Source: Siphonodentalium dalli (lineage: Eukaryota > Mollusca > Scaphopoda > Gadilida > Siphonodentaliidae). From it: a stretch of 64,000 nt of DNA. Positions 10,898 to 22,625 of the stretch are shown piece by piece. Where the stretch lies: positions 136,033,989 through 136,097,988 of the forward strand of contig CP136068.1 of the NCBI GenBank assembly GCA_032622095.1, given 5' to 3'. The notes below the pieces were generated by a model. The model had not been told where the DNA came from. It worked only from the letters and a program-made list of their open reading frames with translations, and did not search any database. The number at the start of each line of letters is the position of its first letter. Position 1 is the first letter of the stretch. Position numbers and translations under genes: made by a program.

Positions 10898-12562
10898 CCT
10901 TACCTCGAAAAGACGACTCCGGCGTCTTAAATGAAATAATCTGTTAAAGCAATAGTGATATGAATGGATGATGGGATATGAAAATTAGGTTGCCGTTTTC
11001 TTGGAAAACGACACCATAGTTAAGTCGTTGCTCGGTGGCGTTGACTTGAGTGATGATGTGAGCAAGCATACACATGATGAGAAGCCATGGTCCTAAGGGA
11101 GAAATAAGAAGTGTGATTTAAGCAAGGCCTCTAAAGAAGAGTGATCAAGTCTTCTTAAGTGAGTTAGCAGATAACACATAGCAAATAATAGATAGAATTA
11201 TAGGAGAATTGGATCAGTGACTTCAGAAAGTGTGTATGAATACCACTATGTGAAACATACTGAGTATTATCGAAGATTAGACTATTGAAATTATAGAGCT
11301 ACGATTTAATACCGATGTTCAATTGATTTTGGAATATATTAGCTGTAGAAGCGAAATTGAATTGCAATTTGGAATTGCACTTGATATATTTTTAGCTTCG
11401 AATATTTGAGTTGTCGTTTAGTTACATCACTTGTGTTGATGTAAGCAACAATCAAATAGTGTTTGAATTTAATAGGAGTTAGAATCCATGAGAAAATCCA
11501 ATTTTTGGTGTTGACGATAGACACCTATTTGAAATAATGGCCTGTAGCCTTGAACGTTTTGTTGAAATGATGAAATAAAATGATCTTAATTATGTCGATT
11601 GGATATATGAGATTTGAATCATATAAGCAACATTTAAGTACTTAGCCTGAGTAGGCAAATGAAAAAATATTGGGGATGAGAGAGAAATCAGCAAGTTGTT
11701 TCCAGCCTGGTATTTGTAAAACGTTGGTGTTTTGAATTTGGCAACTTTGAAATAGATACAGACACTGAGTTTTGAATGAGTTTGGTGTTTAAATATAGTT
11801 AACAGTTCTTAGCACTTGCCGAAGGTGGAGTGAGATAAAAAAAAAAGTAGACTGAGTGTCTTTTGACATTTAGAGTAGAGTGTAATATTAGGTAATGCGG
11901 CCTTATGTTGTTTGGGTAGAGTTACTTACATGCCATCGGTTCTGCTCGCAGCGACGAACTAATTTCCCATTAGAAAGCAAGTAAATTACCTATCCATTTA
12001 ATTTTAAAGCTTACCTAATTTTACCTATATATGCATTGGTAGGCGTCAATTTAGTGTGTGTTTCACAATGACGCCAAATGAATGTATTATTATCAAACAT
12101 TTTGTAATAACGTGAATTGGAGAAGAAACCTATATATAGTCATGTAGTCACTTAATGTTAGAACAATTAATCTGTTTCCGTAAATAACCGAAGAACCAAT
12201 GTATCCAATATATGATATCGAATCTGTATCCATCCGTCGCTGTAATATGTTCCGTTAACTGCAGCAGGTATATCTTGAATTGTGAGAATTGCTGTATCCA
12301 TGTGCAGAATAACGGACTATACCACAGAGTCGGTTTGATCCAGCGCAGGGACTGTACATGTAGAAATGTGTCCTCCGTCTTGTGGATTCCGAAATCTGTG
12401 GCAGAATATTTGTAGACGAAGTGTTGACAGAAAAGTTATCAAATCTTGGGTAAATTATAAACAGCGTCACTGATCCTCCATCAGATGTAGATAAATATAT
12501 ATTGGAATCATTGCGTTGATGATGGTACTTCAACGCAGCCGCGATTCAACCACCAATTTAGG
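10898..12562. other. Spacer between direct duplicates
   Basis: AT-rich, no recognised gene. A minus-strand frame at 12533-12255 (GGSVTLFIIYPRF...) has no clear splice sites or family match and was not called. Confidence 0.5.
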
Positions 12563-13470
12563 AGACCCCGTCGGACCGCATAGCATGCCGCCCGACGGGT
12601 AAACGTGTCCGACAGCAACAAGTTCCAAATTCGAATTCCTCTAGTGTTATATATATTCACTGAAAAACTTTACCGTGTCAAATGACACGATAAGTTGTCC
12701 ATAGAAAGCGCGTCGAATGACACAGTAAATGTGTCATGCGACACAGCTAACGTGTCGCCCAATCGTGTCAGGTGACACACTAAACGCGTCACAGAGTTTG
12801 TCCATAGAAAGCGCGTCAGGCGTGTAAAACGACACGTTTGGGTGACACGGGTCCATGTCTTGCGACACAGCAAATGTGTCATGCGACACATCTAACGTGT
12901 CGCCCAATCGTGTCAGATGACACACTAAACGCGTCACAGAGTTTGTCCATAGAAAGCGCGTCAGGCGTGTAAAACGACACGTTTGGGGCGACACAGGTCC
13001 ATGTCATCTGACACATTTGGTGAAATTTACCGTAGCTTTTTATACATGTGTGTTTGTGAGTTTCCAAGTTACAAACAATGCTACATGCATGATTGAACGC
13101 GATTTGCGTGATTAGCGTAACTATATACACAGTAGTATTGAATAGGACTGTAATTAATGTCGCAATATTAAACCATGCGGATATATTTTACAATGGTATT
13201 TTTTAGTAATGATTGCCCATTGTACACGGGATTATACTTCGACATGTATTGGAAAGTCTGGTTAATAGCGGATACGTTTCTTCAATGAAATAATTTGTCC
13301 ACAGAAAATACGATATACAAATAGTGAGACATATTGCAATATCATACTTATCACGCAATAATTAATGCTTTGTAACATGCCGTGTGGAATCTACGTACGA
13401 GAAATACTCAGTTATGGAATCGTGATCAACTTGAGCAAGGGGGGATTTATTCACTCTGACAGTTACATCT
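12563..13470 (+). repeat. Direct duplication, copy 2, carrying an internal tandem array
   Basis: Same start and end as copy 1 at 10351-10897, but longer because the 145-bp tandem array at 12660-13020 sits between the AATTCCTCTAGTGTTA and AAATTTACCGTAGCTT segments, which nearly adjoin in copy 1. Confidence 0.8.
12660..13020 (+). repeat. 145-bp tandem repeat rich in GTGTC/GACAC palindromes
   Basis: GTGTCATGCGACAC at 12731 recurs at 12876 (period 145), with the following sequence conserved through GTTTGTCCATAGAAAGCGCG. About 2.4 units. Within units, GTGTCANNTGACAC-type dyads and single GTGTC/GACAC words recur many times. The overlapping minus-strand open frames (VTRLVCHLTR...) are repeat by-products. 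Confidence 0.9.
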
Positions 13471-13487
13471 ATACTGTATATATACTG

Positions 13488-13926
13488 GAGCTCCGTGGTC
13501 CAGTGGTTTGCGCGTTGGACTTGCCTTCGCTGTCAACACAGCGAGGCGAGTTCGCGGCTGGCTGGTGGTCTGTTATGAGTTTCCACACAGCAGTGGCTTG
13601 GCCGACTTGAGCGATATGCAATTGTTGGATTGTACACTGTTTGAATCTCGCGCCAAGTTTTGACCCTTGAGCAAGGTCGCTCGTACTGTGTCTGCTTTGC
13701 ACCACCCATGCATTACAAGGGTACCTGATAATGAGCAGTGAAAGATCTTGTCAGTATGCTAGCCATATGGTATCCTCGCATACTCCCGGCTGTACCTCCC
13801 CTGTCCCCGGGGAGCAGTAGATGGTTACTGAATGTTCAGGCTCATCAGGGTAATAATTGTAAAACTTTGAGCGCTTTGGGCCTCATGGGAAAGGCGCTTT
13901 ACAAATGCTATACATTATTATTATAT
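13488..13926 (+). mobile_element. tRNA-derived SINE
   Basis: The head GGAGCTCCGTGGTCCAGTGG contains a full pol III A box (TGGTCCAGTGG), and a weaker B-box-like GAGTTCGCGGC follows about 48 bases later. The body ends with GCGCTTTGGGCC..., then GGCGCTTTACAAATGCTATA and a (CATT)ATTATTAT tail. This layout (tRNA head, central body, LINE-like 3' tail ending in ATT repeats) is typical of invertebrate SINEs. No protein is coded. Confidence 0.85.
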
Positions 13927-14590
13927 AACTGCGTATTTTATGACCAAATTGTAGGTTGTTTTTGTCTCAAAACTTACATAAATTTGCCCAAAAATAAATT
14001 GTCGACCGGCAAAGATAAATACAACATTAACATAGTGTACTTTGAGATGGGTGCATGTTATATCAACTAGTTAGAAGTATGATTTAATATCAAACGCCGA
14101 TATCTAAACCATAGGCATATAACATTATCGAAACTACTCGCATCCAAAACGATCTACACGATTAAGCAAGCATTCGCGCCGCTGCATGACATGCGTATAG
14201 GCCTACTACATGTATATATATATGCATATAATTTCATGAATATTTGCACGATCCTTCGCATTGTTCGTCTTCTTACTGTAGCAACGGTTGATAAGCAAAT
14301 ACGGTACCACAAATTATTGAATGACACAATCGCACTAATCATTCATTGGTATTTTGCCTTATTTAGCCAGTGTCTAATCACATGGTGTTGGCTATGTTCA
14401 AATGTGGGCCCATGTATGTCTAAAATTGTGCAGGTATGTTCCGTATAGGCCACTGATCATTATAATATCTGGAGACTTTGCCACCGATATCTCCTTAGTA
14501 ACGGTTACTAAGCACCTACCCGGAATTCGCAGGAAAATGCAATTATAGCTTATATAAATTTTACTCATAAAGCTCTACTTTATTGGTAAT
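13927..14590. other. Intergenic
   Basis: No supported gene or notable repeat. Confidence 0.5.
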
Positions 14591-14787
14591 TCAACTTTTC
14601 TTGATTGTCACAGCTATACATGGAGCGTGAATATTAATTGTGGTCAGACTTTTGATGGTGATTGTTGGGTTACAGTCGCTGTACTGCAGTTCGCCAAATG
14701 TAACTGGCGTGGGGAGTGTGAAAGCAAAGCCTATACTGCTATTACTCTCAGCTGCACCAGAATTTCGTTTTGTCATTAGCACAAATC
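14591..14787 (-). CDS. Candidate terminal exon, unknown protein
   Basis: On the minus strand a strong acceptor (TTTTCGCAG at 14796-14788) opens a frame to a stop at 14591. It encodes about 64 residues including TKRNSGAAES, FAFTLPTPVTFGELQYSDC, ITIKSL and IAVTIKKS. Alternating polar and hydrophobic residues with two cysteines would suit a beta-rich secreted domain, but I recognise no family. No partner exon was found in the window. It could be a chance frame. Confidence 0.25.
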
Positions 14788-14849
14788 CTGCGAAAATCCA
14801 GAATTTTCCAAGGTATGTGGGATAGACTCCGATGACAAAAATGGAGTTC

Positions 14850-15440
14850 ATGACTATGAAAGACTAACATCTACCTGTGTATTTGTGAGACTACATCCAG
14901 TTATATATGATCAACGATTTGGCTCCAAATACTGTAGCCAGTGGACAACAAGAGAAGTATCAATAAAACAATAATTTAATAAGTAATCACATTGTGAAAC
15001 TTCAGTCTTGTTGAGAATGTCTTCGTTTGACTCAACAGACTGCATACTGTCGAAATTACAAAACCATTGGACACTTTTGCCAATTACTGTATTTTGAGGC
15101 ATAACTATATCTTATATTGGATCTATTAAATTACGGATAGCTACAGTGGGTCAAACGCGAGTGTTAATCTTCATCAGGGACGTGGCTATAGAGGGTCTCC
15201 GTTGGGGGGGGGGGTATCAACCTTAATAATTCCAACTGGACCCCCCTTGAATCAGACCAGAGACAAGCTTTTGCATAATTCCATTTGCACCCCCTTGAAT
15301 CAAACCAAAACACCCCTTGAATCAGACCGAAGGTTTTGCATAATTTCATTCCCTCCCTGCACCTAAGTGTTCACAGGCCTAATATATAGCTTATTTATAA
15401 ACCATGGTTCTATCTACCCGGTATGATAATATTCATATAT
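14850..15440. other. Intergenic with short CCCCTTGAATCAGACC repeats
   Basis: CCCCTTGAATCAGACC or close variants occur three times at 15242-15330, each near TTTTGCATAATT. There is a G run at 15204-15214. No gene seen. Confidence 0.5.
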
Positions 15441-16060
15441 TTTGAACCTGAAAATTGCACAATCCTAGCATCTAGTGGTCTAACTCCAGAGAAATGCACA
15501 CGACTACGGGCAATAGACCAGGGCACACTGGGCCGCCCATGGTTGTTCGGCCCGGTGTGAAATTTTTTTGAAAACTAAATAAGAAAATCGCAAAATCCTA
15601 GGATCTAGACTTACCTCAAGCTTTCCTAGTGTTGAAAATTTCAAACCTCATACTCTCCCTTAGTTTGGAATTTTTCCAACTGATGACCATTTGAACCAAA
15701 TGTAGTAAAATATTGTTTTCTTAAACTCATTAGCAGTTTTTTATTGGCCACGGGGAGGGACCAGGATACACCGGGCCGACCATGGTTCGGCCCGGTGTGA
15801 GAAAATTTTGAAATCTGAACAAGAAAATCGCAAAATCCTAGCATCTAGACTAGCCTCAAGTATTCATAGAGTTGGAAATTTCAAACCTGACACCCCGACT
15901 GATGACAATTCCAGTGACAATTTTGACCAAATGTAGGACAATATTGTTTTCTTAAATTTACTAGAAGTTTTTGACTGGCCATGGTGGAGGGACCAGGACA
16001 CACGCTTTCCAAGTGTTGGAAATATCCAACCTGACACCCCCTAAGGTTGGACAATTTCTA
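15440..16060 (+). repeat. Tandem repeat, ~242-bp unit
   Basis: GAAAATCGCAAAATCCTAG at 15583 recurs at 15825 with the shared segments GGGCCG..CATGGTTCGGCCCG, GACCAAATGTAG and ATATTGTTTTCTTAAA. A partial third copy precedes (15450) and another follows (to 16060). Confidence 0.75.
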
Positions 16061-16261
16061 AATGGTGGCCATTTCAGTCCAAAATGTTTACCAAAGAAGG
16101 AAAATATGCAAATATTGGTCCAAAAACAATAAATTCCCCCAATAAATTGTTTGAAAATTAAACTACAAGAACATTTTCAACCTATTGTCGGTGTGAAATT
16201 TCCAACAAATGTTGTGTCAGGTATGACATTTTTCCAACTGTTTAAAATTTTGACCAAAGTT

Positions 16262-16281
16262 GGGGGGGGGGGGGGGGGGGG
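16262..16281 (+). repeat. Poly-G run (20 G)
   Basis: Uninterrupted 20-base G tract followed by GTGAGACACCCC. Longest of several G/C homopolymers in the window. Confidence 0.95.
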
Positions 16282-17645
16282 TGAGACACCCCAAACCCCC
16301 CTGTCGCCACGTCTCTGATCTTCATATATAGTTTCACATGATCGCCAATAAGTGATATTACAATCAACTTTTGAGCAAAATACGAAATTCTCCATAGGGT
16401 TCAGTGTTAAATTTTGATCGCAACTGTGTCATCTGATCACATCCATTTTTTTTTAAAACTCGTCTGTGTTTCATACTTAGTAATTTTTAGGAATATCAGT
16501 ACGCGCATATCATCATACGCAAAATGGCGCCATTTATCCAAAATACTAGAATCTCCATATGGTTCAGTGTTCAATTTTGATCACAACAGTAGCCAGCAAG
16601 AATTAACCGATAACATCAAAATTTTCACAAATACAATGTCATGTAATGGTCATAGCTAGTAGTTTTGAGAAGTTTCGAATCGCACCGATCACATACGCCA
16701 GCTGGCACCATCTATCGTGTGCTGTAAATATGAAACGCTCTCTAAATGATGATGACCCATATTTAGGCCCACCGGCCCAAATTCAAGAATGGGAACAAGT
16801 CAATCATGAAACCACACCCACTAGGCATATACAATCCGTTTCAGATCGATTTTAACAAACCAAAAATGCAAAATGACATAAGGAATCCGACTATAACTGG
16901 TGACCATTTCAGACCAAACCTTTTGACCAAAAGTAGAAAAATACGCTATAATGTTGGTCTAAAAACAACAAATTCCCCACACACTACTCCTTGGATAATC
17001 AAACAATGAGAACAATTTCCAACTAATGTTGTGTCAGGCATGGAATTTCAAACTGATGAATTGTTTTTTAAAAAGTCGAGGGGATTAGACATATATATAT
17101 ATGCATCCCATAAATCTTCCCCGGCTTGGTGGTCTATATATACCACTTCCGAACACACATGGATTCGGACTCGAATACACGTGCCATTGAAGTGAGTGAT
17201 CGAGAACGCGTGCATGATTTAATGATTCGACCTTCACCTCCAAGCTCCACACTAACTGGGTTCAAACTTGTGTTACTTTTTAGGAGGGAGGTACAATAAT
17301 TGAGGACTGTTAGGCCCAAGCTCCACGCAGAGTTCAATCCCCTACGCAGGACTTACCGCGACCAGCACCTACACTTAATTTGAAGAAATCGCACGTTTAT
17401 TTATTTGAGACTTTTGTATATTACAATTCATTCTATTATTCTGAGAAAATGAACTGTCCGTATTCATTTGAACACTGTCTAGATCAAGCCAGAGTGTATT
17501 ATAGACAAAACACTTCAATAAAAAAAATCTTAGATTTGACTAAGAAAATACACATGTCGTCAGCGGTCAAACATACCGTAGCGAGGGGACTGAACCCTGT
17601 TTTGCAGCTTGGCAACACTTATTGATTCGACCTTCACCTTTCCAG
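16282..17645. other. Intergenic
   Basis: AT-rich with no supported gene. The phrase GATTCGACCTTCACCT appears at about 17223 and again at 17624 just before the candidate exon, suggesting a small local duplication. Confidence 0.45.
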
Positions 17646-17836
17646 ATAATTTCGGACTCTCCGAAAGCGACGAGGACAGTGTCGTGATCGAACACTCCTT
17701 GTCGTGGCAGGACACGAAGAAGCAGCAGCTGGAGGACGGGAGCAGATATTTTGCCCACGTGTGGGTACCCAGTCTACCTAGTGATGCCGATTACGTACAC
17801 ATGTCCCAGTACGAGTCTGAGTCTGACGGAAGGGAG
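17646..17836 (+). CDS. Candidate internal exon, unknown acidic protein
   Basis: Flanked by a good acceptor (CCTTCACCTTTCCAG) and donor (GGGAG before GTATGA). The only open frame reads NFGLSESDEDSVVIEHSLSW, then KKQQLEDGSRYFAHVWVPSL and ending YESESDGRE. It is clearly more GC-rich than its surroundings, as a coding exon would be. Acidic serine-rich stretches flank a hydrophobic core (RYFAHVWVPSLPS). I do not recognise the family. The end of the exon is partly duplicated downstream (17925-17985). Confidence 0.4.
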
Positions 17837-17839
17837 GTA

Positions 17840-17996
17840 TGACGTCATGAATGGAGTTAACGATCGCTCATTGGTTGATTGAACATTCCTGCAATTACCA
17901 TTGTTAATCAGCACGAATATCCACATGTCACGACACGAATCTGAGTCTGATCGAATGGAGATATGACGTCACGCACGGTATAGTCCAATGACGTCA
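17840..17996. promoter_or_regulatory. Cluster of three perfect CRE palindromes (TGACGTCA)
   Basis: TGACGTCA lies at 17840-17847, 17964-17971 and 17989-17996. The last two are within a GCACGGTA.AGTCCAAT repeat. TGACGTCA is the full-site recognition sequence of CREB/ATF bZIP factors. Function is inferred from the motif only; the copies arose at least partly by local duplication. Confidence 0.5.
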
Positions 17997-18080
17997 TGCA
18001 CGGTACAGTCCAATATATGTACCCACAATCAACGATGCGATCACTCATTTCATCGATTGATAAGTTCATTGAACATTCAA

Positions 18081-18475
18081 TTAAAGGTACTCAATCCGAT
18101 TAAGCACCCCTAAATTACTATTTCTTTGGCTTCGGGGGTAAAAAATATTTGATTCGAGTCGAGGAATCCACCCATCAAAGTTCAGAGTGATCAGATATTG
18201 ATTTTAGAAGTTTGTTATTTCTCGAGATGTGTACTAATAATTGCCCCAGAAACACTTATTCAAACGGACGAAGATGGATATCTCTAAAATCAAGTGGTAA
18301 TAATAACGTGTTTCTGGGCCACAAACAATAGAAATAACAAAACTTCAAAAATTGATATCTGATCACTCTGAGTGTTGATTGGTAGGTTCCTCGACTCGAA
18401 TCAAATATTTTTTTACCCCCGAAGTCAAAGAAATAGTAATTTGCGAGGGTCTGATCGGATTGAGTATACCTTTAA
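18081..18475. mobile_element. TTAA-flanked foldback MITE
   Basis: TTAA, then AGGTACTCAATCCGATTAAG at the left and the inverse ATCGGATTGAGTATACCT then TTAA at the right. The two arms are long imperfect inverted repeats (shared phrases TTTGGCTTCGGGGGTAAAAA and TTTTTTTACCCCCGAAG) around a short centre. No ORF. Same family as 1-260 and 59753-60229. Confidence 0.85.
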
Positions 18476-18869
18476 AAGTTTGAATAAAAACGGGCCATTC
18501 CCAACGTTCATCGTGAAAATTGCAAGCATCCGCTTTCATAACGAGGGGAAGGAGAACGAACCCAAGCTTTGTTGGCGAACCACTGGTGAAATACGTTATT
18601 TGCTAAATGCTATACATGCCCGAAAGCGGTGCTGCATACTTCTTCGTGGCATTGTTCAATGCGGTCACAGAGCAAAGAGATTCAGTGTTCCTTTGAAATA
18701 AATAAATATATATTTCTACACTTTTGTTACTTTTTTTTCAGTATATATTCTATAGTCTTTCAAACACCGTCCCGATATTAAATGTATACTTGAGTGAATA
18801 AAATACATTATTATCCTTCATCCCATTCGCCTTTCTTCTGATTGGCTAAGAGTGTGTCACATGGCGGCA
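18476..18869. other. Possible 3' coding tail, not called, with AATAAATAAA
   Basis: The + frame ending at 18701 (FHNEGKENEPKLCWRTTGEI...FSVPLK) is followed closely by AATAAATAAATAT, which could be a polyadenylation signal. Its splice phase does not join the exon at 17646-17836, and its upstream half lies inside the MITE, so no CDS is called. Confidence 0.25.
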
Positions 18870-19850
18870 GCAAATCATTTGTTACCCTCGAGGGTACCAT
18901 TTCGAAAGTTGTTGATCGTCCAGCGATTAACAGTAAATGTAGAACTGATTGATAAACAGTAAATAGTGGCTATTTGATCTTTGGAGCTTAGTACATAAAC
19001 GTATTTGTACCTATGTGTACGTATATATGTACACCGTGTGTGCAATGGTCTGCAGTAAACCATAGCTGCATAATAAGGTTTAGAGCAAAATCCCATTGTT
19101 GCAATCTTTCCCTGATTTCTGGTAAAGCACACCAACTCCCAAGGCTGGAGAAGGAATAGTTCAGTGGTTATCCCATTGTTAGAAACGCGCAACTCACAAC
19201 AGACAAATCGCACGGGTGCTTCAAAGTGGGACCAGTCCGTGTTGTTTCGGACATATCTATTCACATTAAACGGCGATCAGTTCAGGTTAATCACGTTGTT
19301 GGGTGTGAATAACCGGCTATTGTGTCCATTAGCGGCCAGCGCACGGATTGTACGTCGTGATCAAAATACGCTCAACGGCACATTTCCAGTTGATTGCATA
19401 CGTGGGATCAATTGTGCTCTAAGTCGGTCAGAGCACGCGAATGGTTCTTTACCAGAATAAATCTCGTCTTCGACTCGATTGTTCTGGTAAAGAACAATTC
19501 TTGTGCTCTAACCCTTACTTATCTATTTGTTCCACAGTATTCATTATTGATATAAAAAGGTCCAATAGGAACATTACGCCTTATAACGGATTTATTGCCG
19601 TGATAACACCATTTCTACATAGCGTGCTTTAATTGCAAATTAAAAACAACAATTATGCAAAGTAGCAAACGCCACAGTTCGCGTTTGCTACGAAACAGTG
19701 GGGTTTATAAAATGAGTGTTTCAGGAAATTGTTATAGAGCTGTGAGCGAATCTCTACACGTTGAGTTTTTCGTTGTTCTATGTTTACTCTCAATCGCTGA
19801 GCGGTCAACAAATTTCGAAATGTTACCCTCGAGGGTAACAAGTGATTTGC
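18870..19850. mobile_element. Terminal-inverted-repeat element (~980 bp)
   Basis: The left arm GCAAATCATTTGTTACCCTC with GAGGGTACCATTTCGAAA is inverted at the right (TTTCGAAATGTTACCCTCGA, then GGGTAACAAGTGATTTGC). Similarity continues inward for about 70 bp (CAGCGATT, AGTAAA, GTAGAAC). No intact transposase frame; target duplication not obvious. Confidence 0.7.
19443..19492. repeat. Hairpin inside the TIR element
   Basis: GGTTCTTTACCAGAA pairs with TTCTGGTAAAGAAC across a ~24-base loop that itself has GTCTTCGAC. Confidence 0.75.
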
Positions 19851-19898
19851 ACAAGGGCTTGTGACGAACCCTCAGCTAAACAGAGAACACAGGGGCCT

Positions 19899-20050
19899 GT
19901 TTACGAATCACGCAGCGCCTCATTTTAATATTCATTATGACCCGACCTTTCCATGACTGCAATAGTAGAAACAGCCAATCACCGCTCAGTATTAGAATCG
20001 AGGTCAGGTCATAATGAATAATAAAATGAGGCGCTGTGTGATTCGTAAAC
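19899..20050. mobile_element. Foldback MITE (~150 bp)
   Basis: Arms of about 53 bp: GTTTACGAATCACGCAGCGC at the left and its inverse at the right (GCGCTGTGTGATTCGTAAAC), with CCTCATTTTA and CATTATGACC also mirrored. No ORF. A wider pair, ACACAGGGGCCTG at 19888 and CAGGCCCCTGTGT at about 20588, may mark a larger element around it. Confidence 0.8.
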
Positions 20051-21322
20051 CAAAAATAAAAAAAAAGTAGGATTTATCGACATATTTCTCCTCTATAGAA
20101 ATTGTTTACTGACGATGTGTTGATTTGTATGAGTAAATAAATTATTAGCCGACAAGAAATCCCTGAGCGCTAGATGTTTAGTTGATCGTTTGACCGATTT
20201 TAAATATAGTAAGCCGTGCGGGTGTGAATTTATTGGAACATATCGTCCATTGTTTTTTGAGCCGGATCAATCCGAAAATTTACGCTCTTTGGAGACAATA
20301 TTCGGTGGTTAAATATTTATCAAATGCTATGTATATGAATGGTTCTGATGGGAGATTGTGGTATTGATTGAAAGATGAATCCTTCGCCGATACATTCGTG
20401 GCTATATCGTTAGCATTACTGCATGGGGTTAATGGGCTAAATTTGTCCGATTACCGAGCGATGGTAAAAAGGTGAATTTCCACAGTTCCCCTTGTCTCTA
20501 TAATACTACCATTAACGTGAAGCAGGCGCGTATATAGAGGCGGCGTATATGGGAAGTGCAAAAGGGGGGCGGACAGCGGAGCGCGTTACAGGCCCCTGTG
20601 TCAGAGGAGAATGATATGAAGGATAACAATTTGCTTTCGGCAAAACATTCCTCCGACTTTACAAAAATATCCCTATGTAGCGTAAAAGTCTGTAATAATT
20701 GTCAATTTCGTTTGCACCAGTTCCCATTTTAGCGTTCTCTAAATTATCATGTCCACCTGCGTCTATACGCTCATTTAAAACGAAACGGACAATTTCGCCG
20801 CTTGGCTACTCTATTTCGAAATTGCTTTACTCCTATTTCCGAGAACCGATTCCCACCATGCGACCAGCAAACTGACCTGACAATAGCTGCGCAAATGGTG
20901 GTTGTGTTAACAGATTCAAAATTTGAACGTTTTATTTTGTAAAAAGCGAGGATTCCAACATAGAATTAACTCTTCGAACTGGATTAAATAATATACGAGC
21001 CCACTCAGGCCTGCAATTAATGATGTGTGTGTGTGTATAACTTTGTCAGTTATTACCCTTGTTTTCGTGACACGGGGATTTGTCGCCGCTCTCGATCTGG
21101 AATGTCACAATTCGTTTGATGTATAAAGGTGGAAAATTGGGCACAAACACATCTCATGAAATAAAAAAAGGTATGGGTGTCTTCGGAATGACTTGCGGAA
21201 CATATATGGACATTTATAGATTATGTCATTGCGTTTAAGTACACGTTCGCGACAAATTATAGTTAAAAATGTTGATTTTATAACTGGGTCAAAGGCCTCT
21301 GAGCGGACAGGGAGATTGACGA
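20051..21322. other. Intergenic
   Basis: No supported gene. A short (GT)n at about 21025. The CAGGCCCCTGTGT word near 20588 may be the right end of an outer element starting at 19888. Confidence 0.45.
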
Positions 21323-22625
21323 CCTATCCACGTAAAGTTTTTATTTCAACACATATCTACCTTTTGTCCACAACCTTCGTTAATATTGAGAGCATAATTA
21401 CACCTTCAGTTCGCGGTGTGCTCAAGATTCAAGTAGGGAAGGCGGTCCCAAAACAATCGCCAAATCGCCTTTCTTATATGCCATCCCATTTTTGTGACAT
21501 ATAAACTGTGTATTCCCTGCCATATCTATATTTGGTCAATGCTCTCAGTTAGTATTGAGGGAATAAATATACATCCACTTCGTGATGTTTTAAGACTACA
21601 AATAATGTAGGGGGTCCCCACACCAAAAGTTCAAATAAGGTATGCGGTCCCAAAACCATCGCCTTTCTTAATTGAGATTATCTTTGTGAAGTGTTCCATG
21701 TTCTTCTTAACCATTCGATCCATATTTATTGTGTATTTCCTGATAGAATTAGTCTTTCCACACTATGAGTTAATATTGAGAGCATTTACCAGTTTGTGGT
21801 GTGTTGAAGACCTCAAATAGGGTAGGGGGTCCCCAAACAATCTAGAATCGTCTTTCTTATTTACCGTCAACAGCTTTTAGAATTAAATCTATTCAAGCCA
21901 TATCCTATAGAATTTGTACACAAGGGGGGTCTCTAAAATTTCACAAAGCATAGAAATTCCTTCCATAGTTACTTAAACAAACATTGGGTGACCTACTTAT
22001 TTACATTCTGACGTCATTGCGACCGCCGACCATCTATGCTCGTAGATTGAGACTAATACCGACCAGACTGAGTGCCTTCTATAAATCCTATCCACGTAAA
22101 GTATTTATTTCAACACATATCTACCTTTTGTCCACAACCTTCTTTAATATTGAGAGCACAATTACACCTTCAGTTCGCGGTGTGCTCAAGATTCAAGTAG
22201 GGAAGGCGGTCCCAAAACAATCGCCAAATCGCCTTTCTTATATGCCATCCCATTTTTGTGACATATACACTGTGTATTCCCTGCCATATCTATATTTGGT
22301 CAATGCTCTCAGTTAGTATTGAGGGAATAAATATACATCCACTTCGTGATGTTTTAAGACTACAAATAATGTAGGGGGTCCCCACACCAAAAGTTCAAAT
22401 AAGGTATGCGGTCCCAAAACCATCGCCTTTCTTAATTGAGATTATCTTTGTGAAGTGTTCCATGTTCTCCTTAACCATTCGATCCATATTTATTGTGTAT
22501 TTCCTGATATAATTAGTCTTTCCACAATATGAGTTAATATTGAGAGCATTTACCAGTTTGTGGTGTGTTGAAGACCTCAAATAGGGTAGGGGGTCCCCAA
22601 ACCATCAAGAATCGTCTTTCTTATT
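21323..22625 (+). repeat. Recent tandem duplication (~540 bp, offset 764)
   Basis: The stretch from CCTATCCACGTAAAG at 21323 to about 21861 is repeated at 22087-22625 with very few differences. Each copy is itself built of diverged ~190-250-bp sub-units sharing ATTGAGAGCA, GTTCGCGGTGTG or its variants, and GTAGGGGGTCCCCA. Open frames here are by-products. Confidence 0.85.

Noticed and set aside
12255-12533. Minus-strand frame GGSVTLFIIYPRFDNFSVN...
   Set aside because: Mildly protein-like, but no recognisable family and no supporting splice sites.
12670-13130. Repeating CHLTRLGDTL-type frames on the minus strand
   Set aside because: Translation of the 145-bp tandem repeat.
10351-13470. LTR retrotransposon
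   Set aside because: The direct repeats lack TG/CA ends, no primer-binding site or polypurine tract was seen, and the interior has no gag or pol frame.
13490-13565. Functional tRNA gene
   Set aside because: An A box is present, but the cloverleaf is not convincing and a long SINE body with an ATT-repeat tail follows.
17609-18701. Joining exon 17646-17836 to the frame ending at 18701 as one gene
   Set aside because: The available acceptor gives the wrong phase and runs into a stop, and part of the second frame is MITE sequence.
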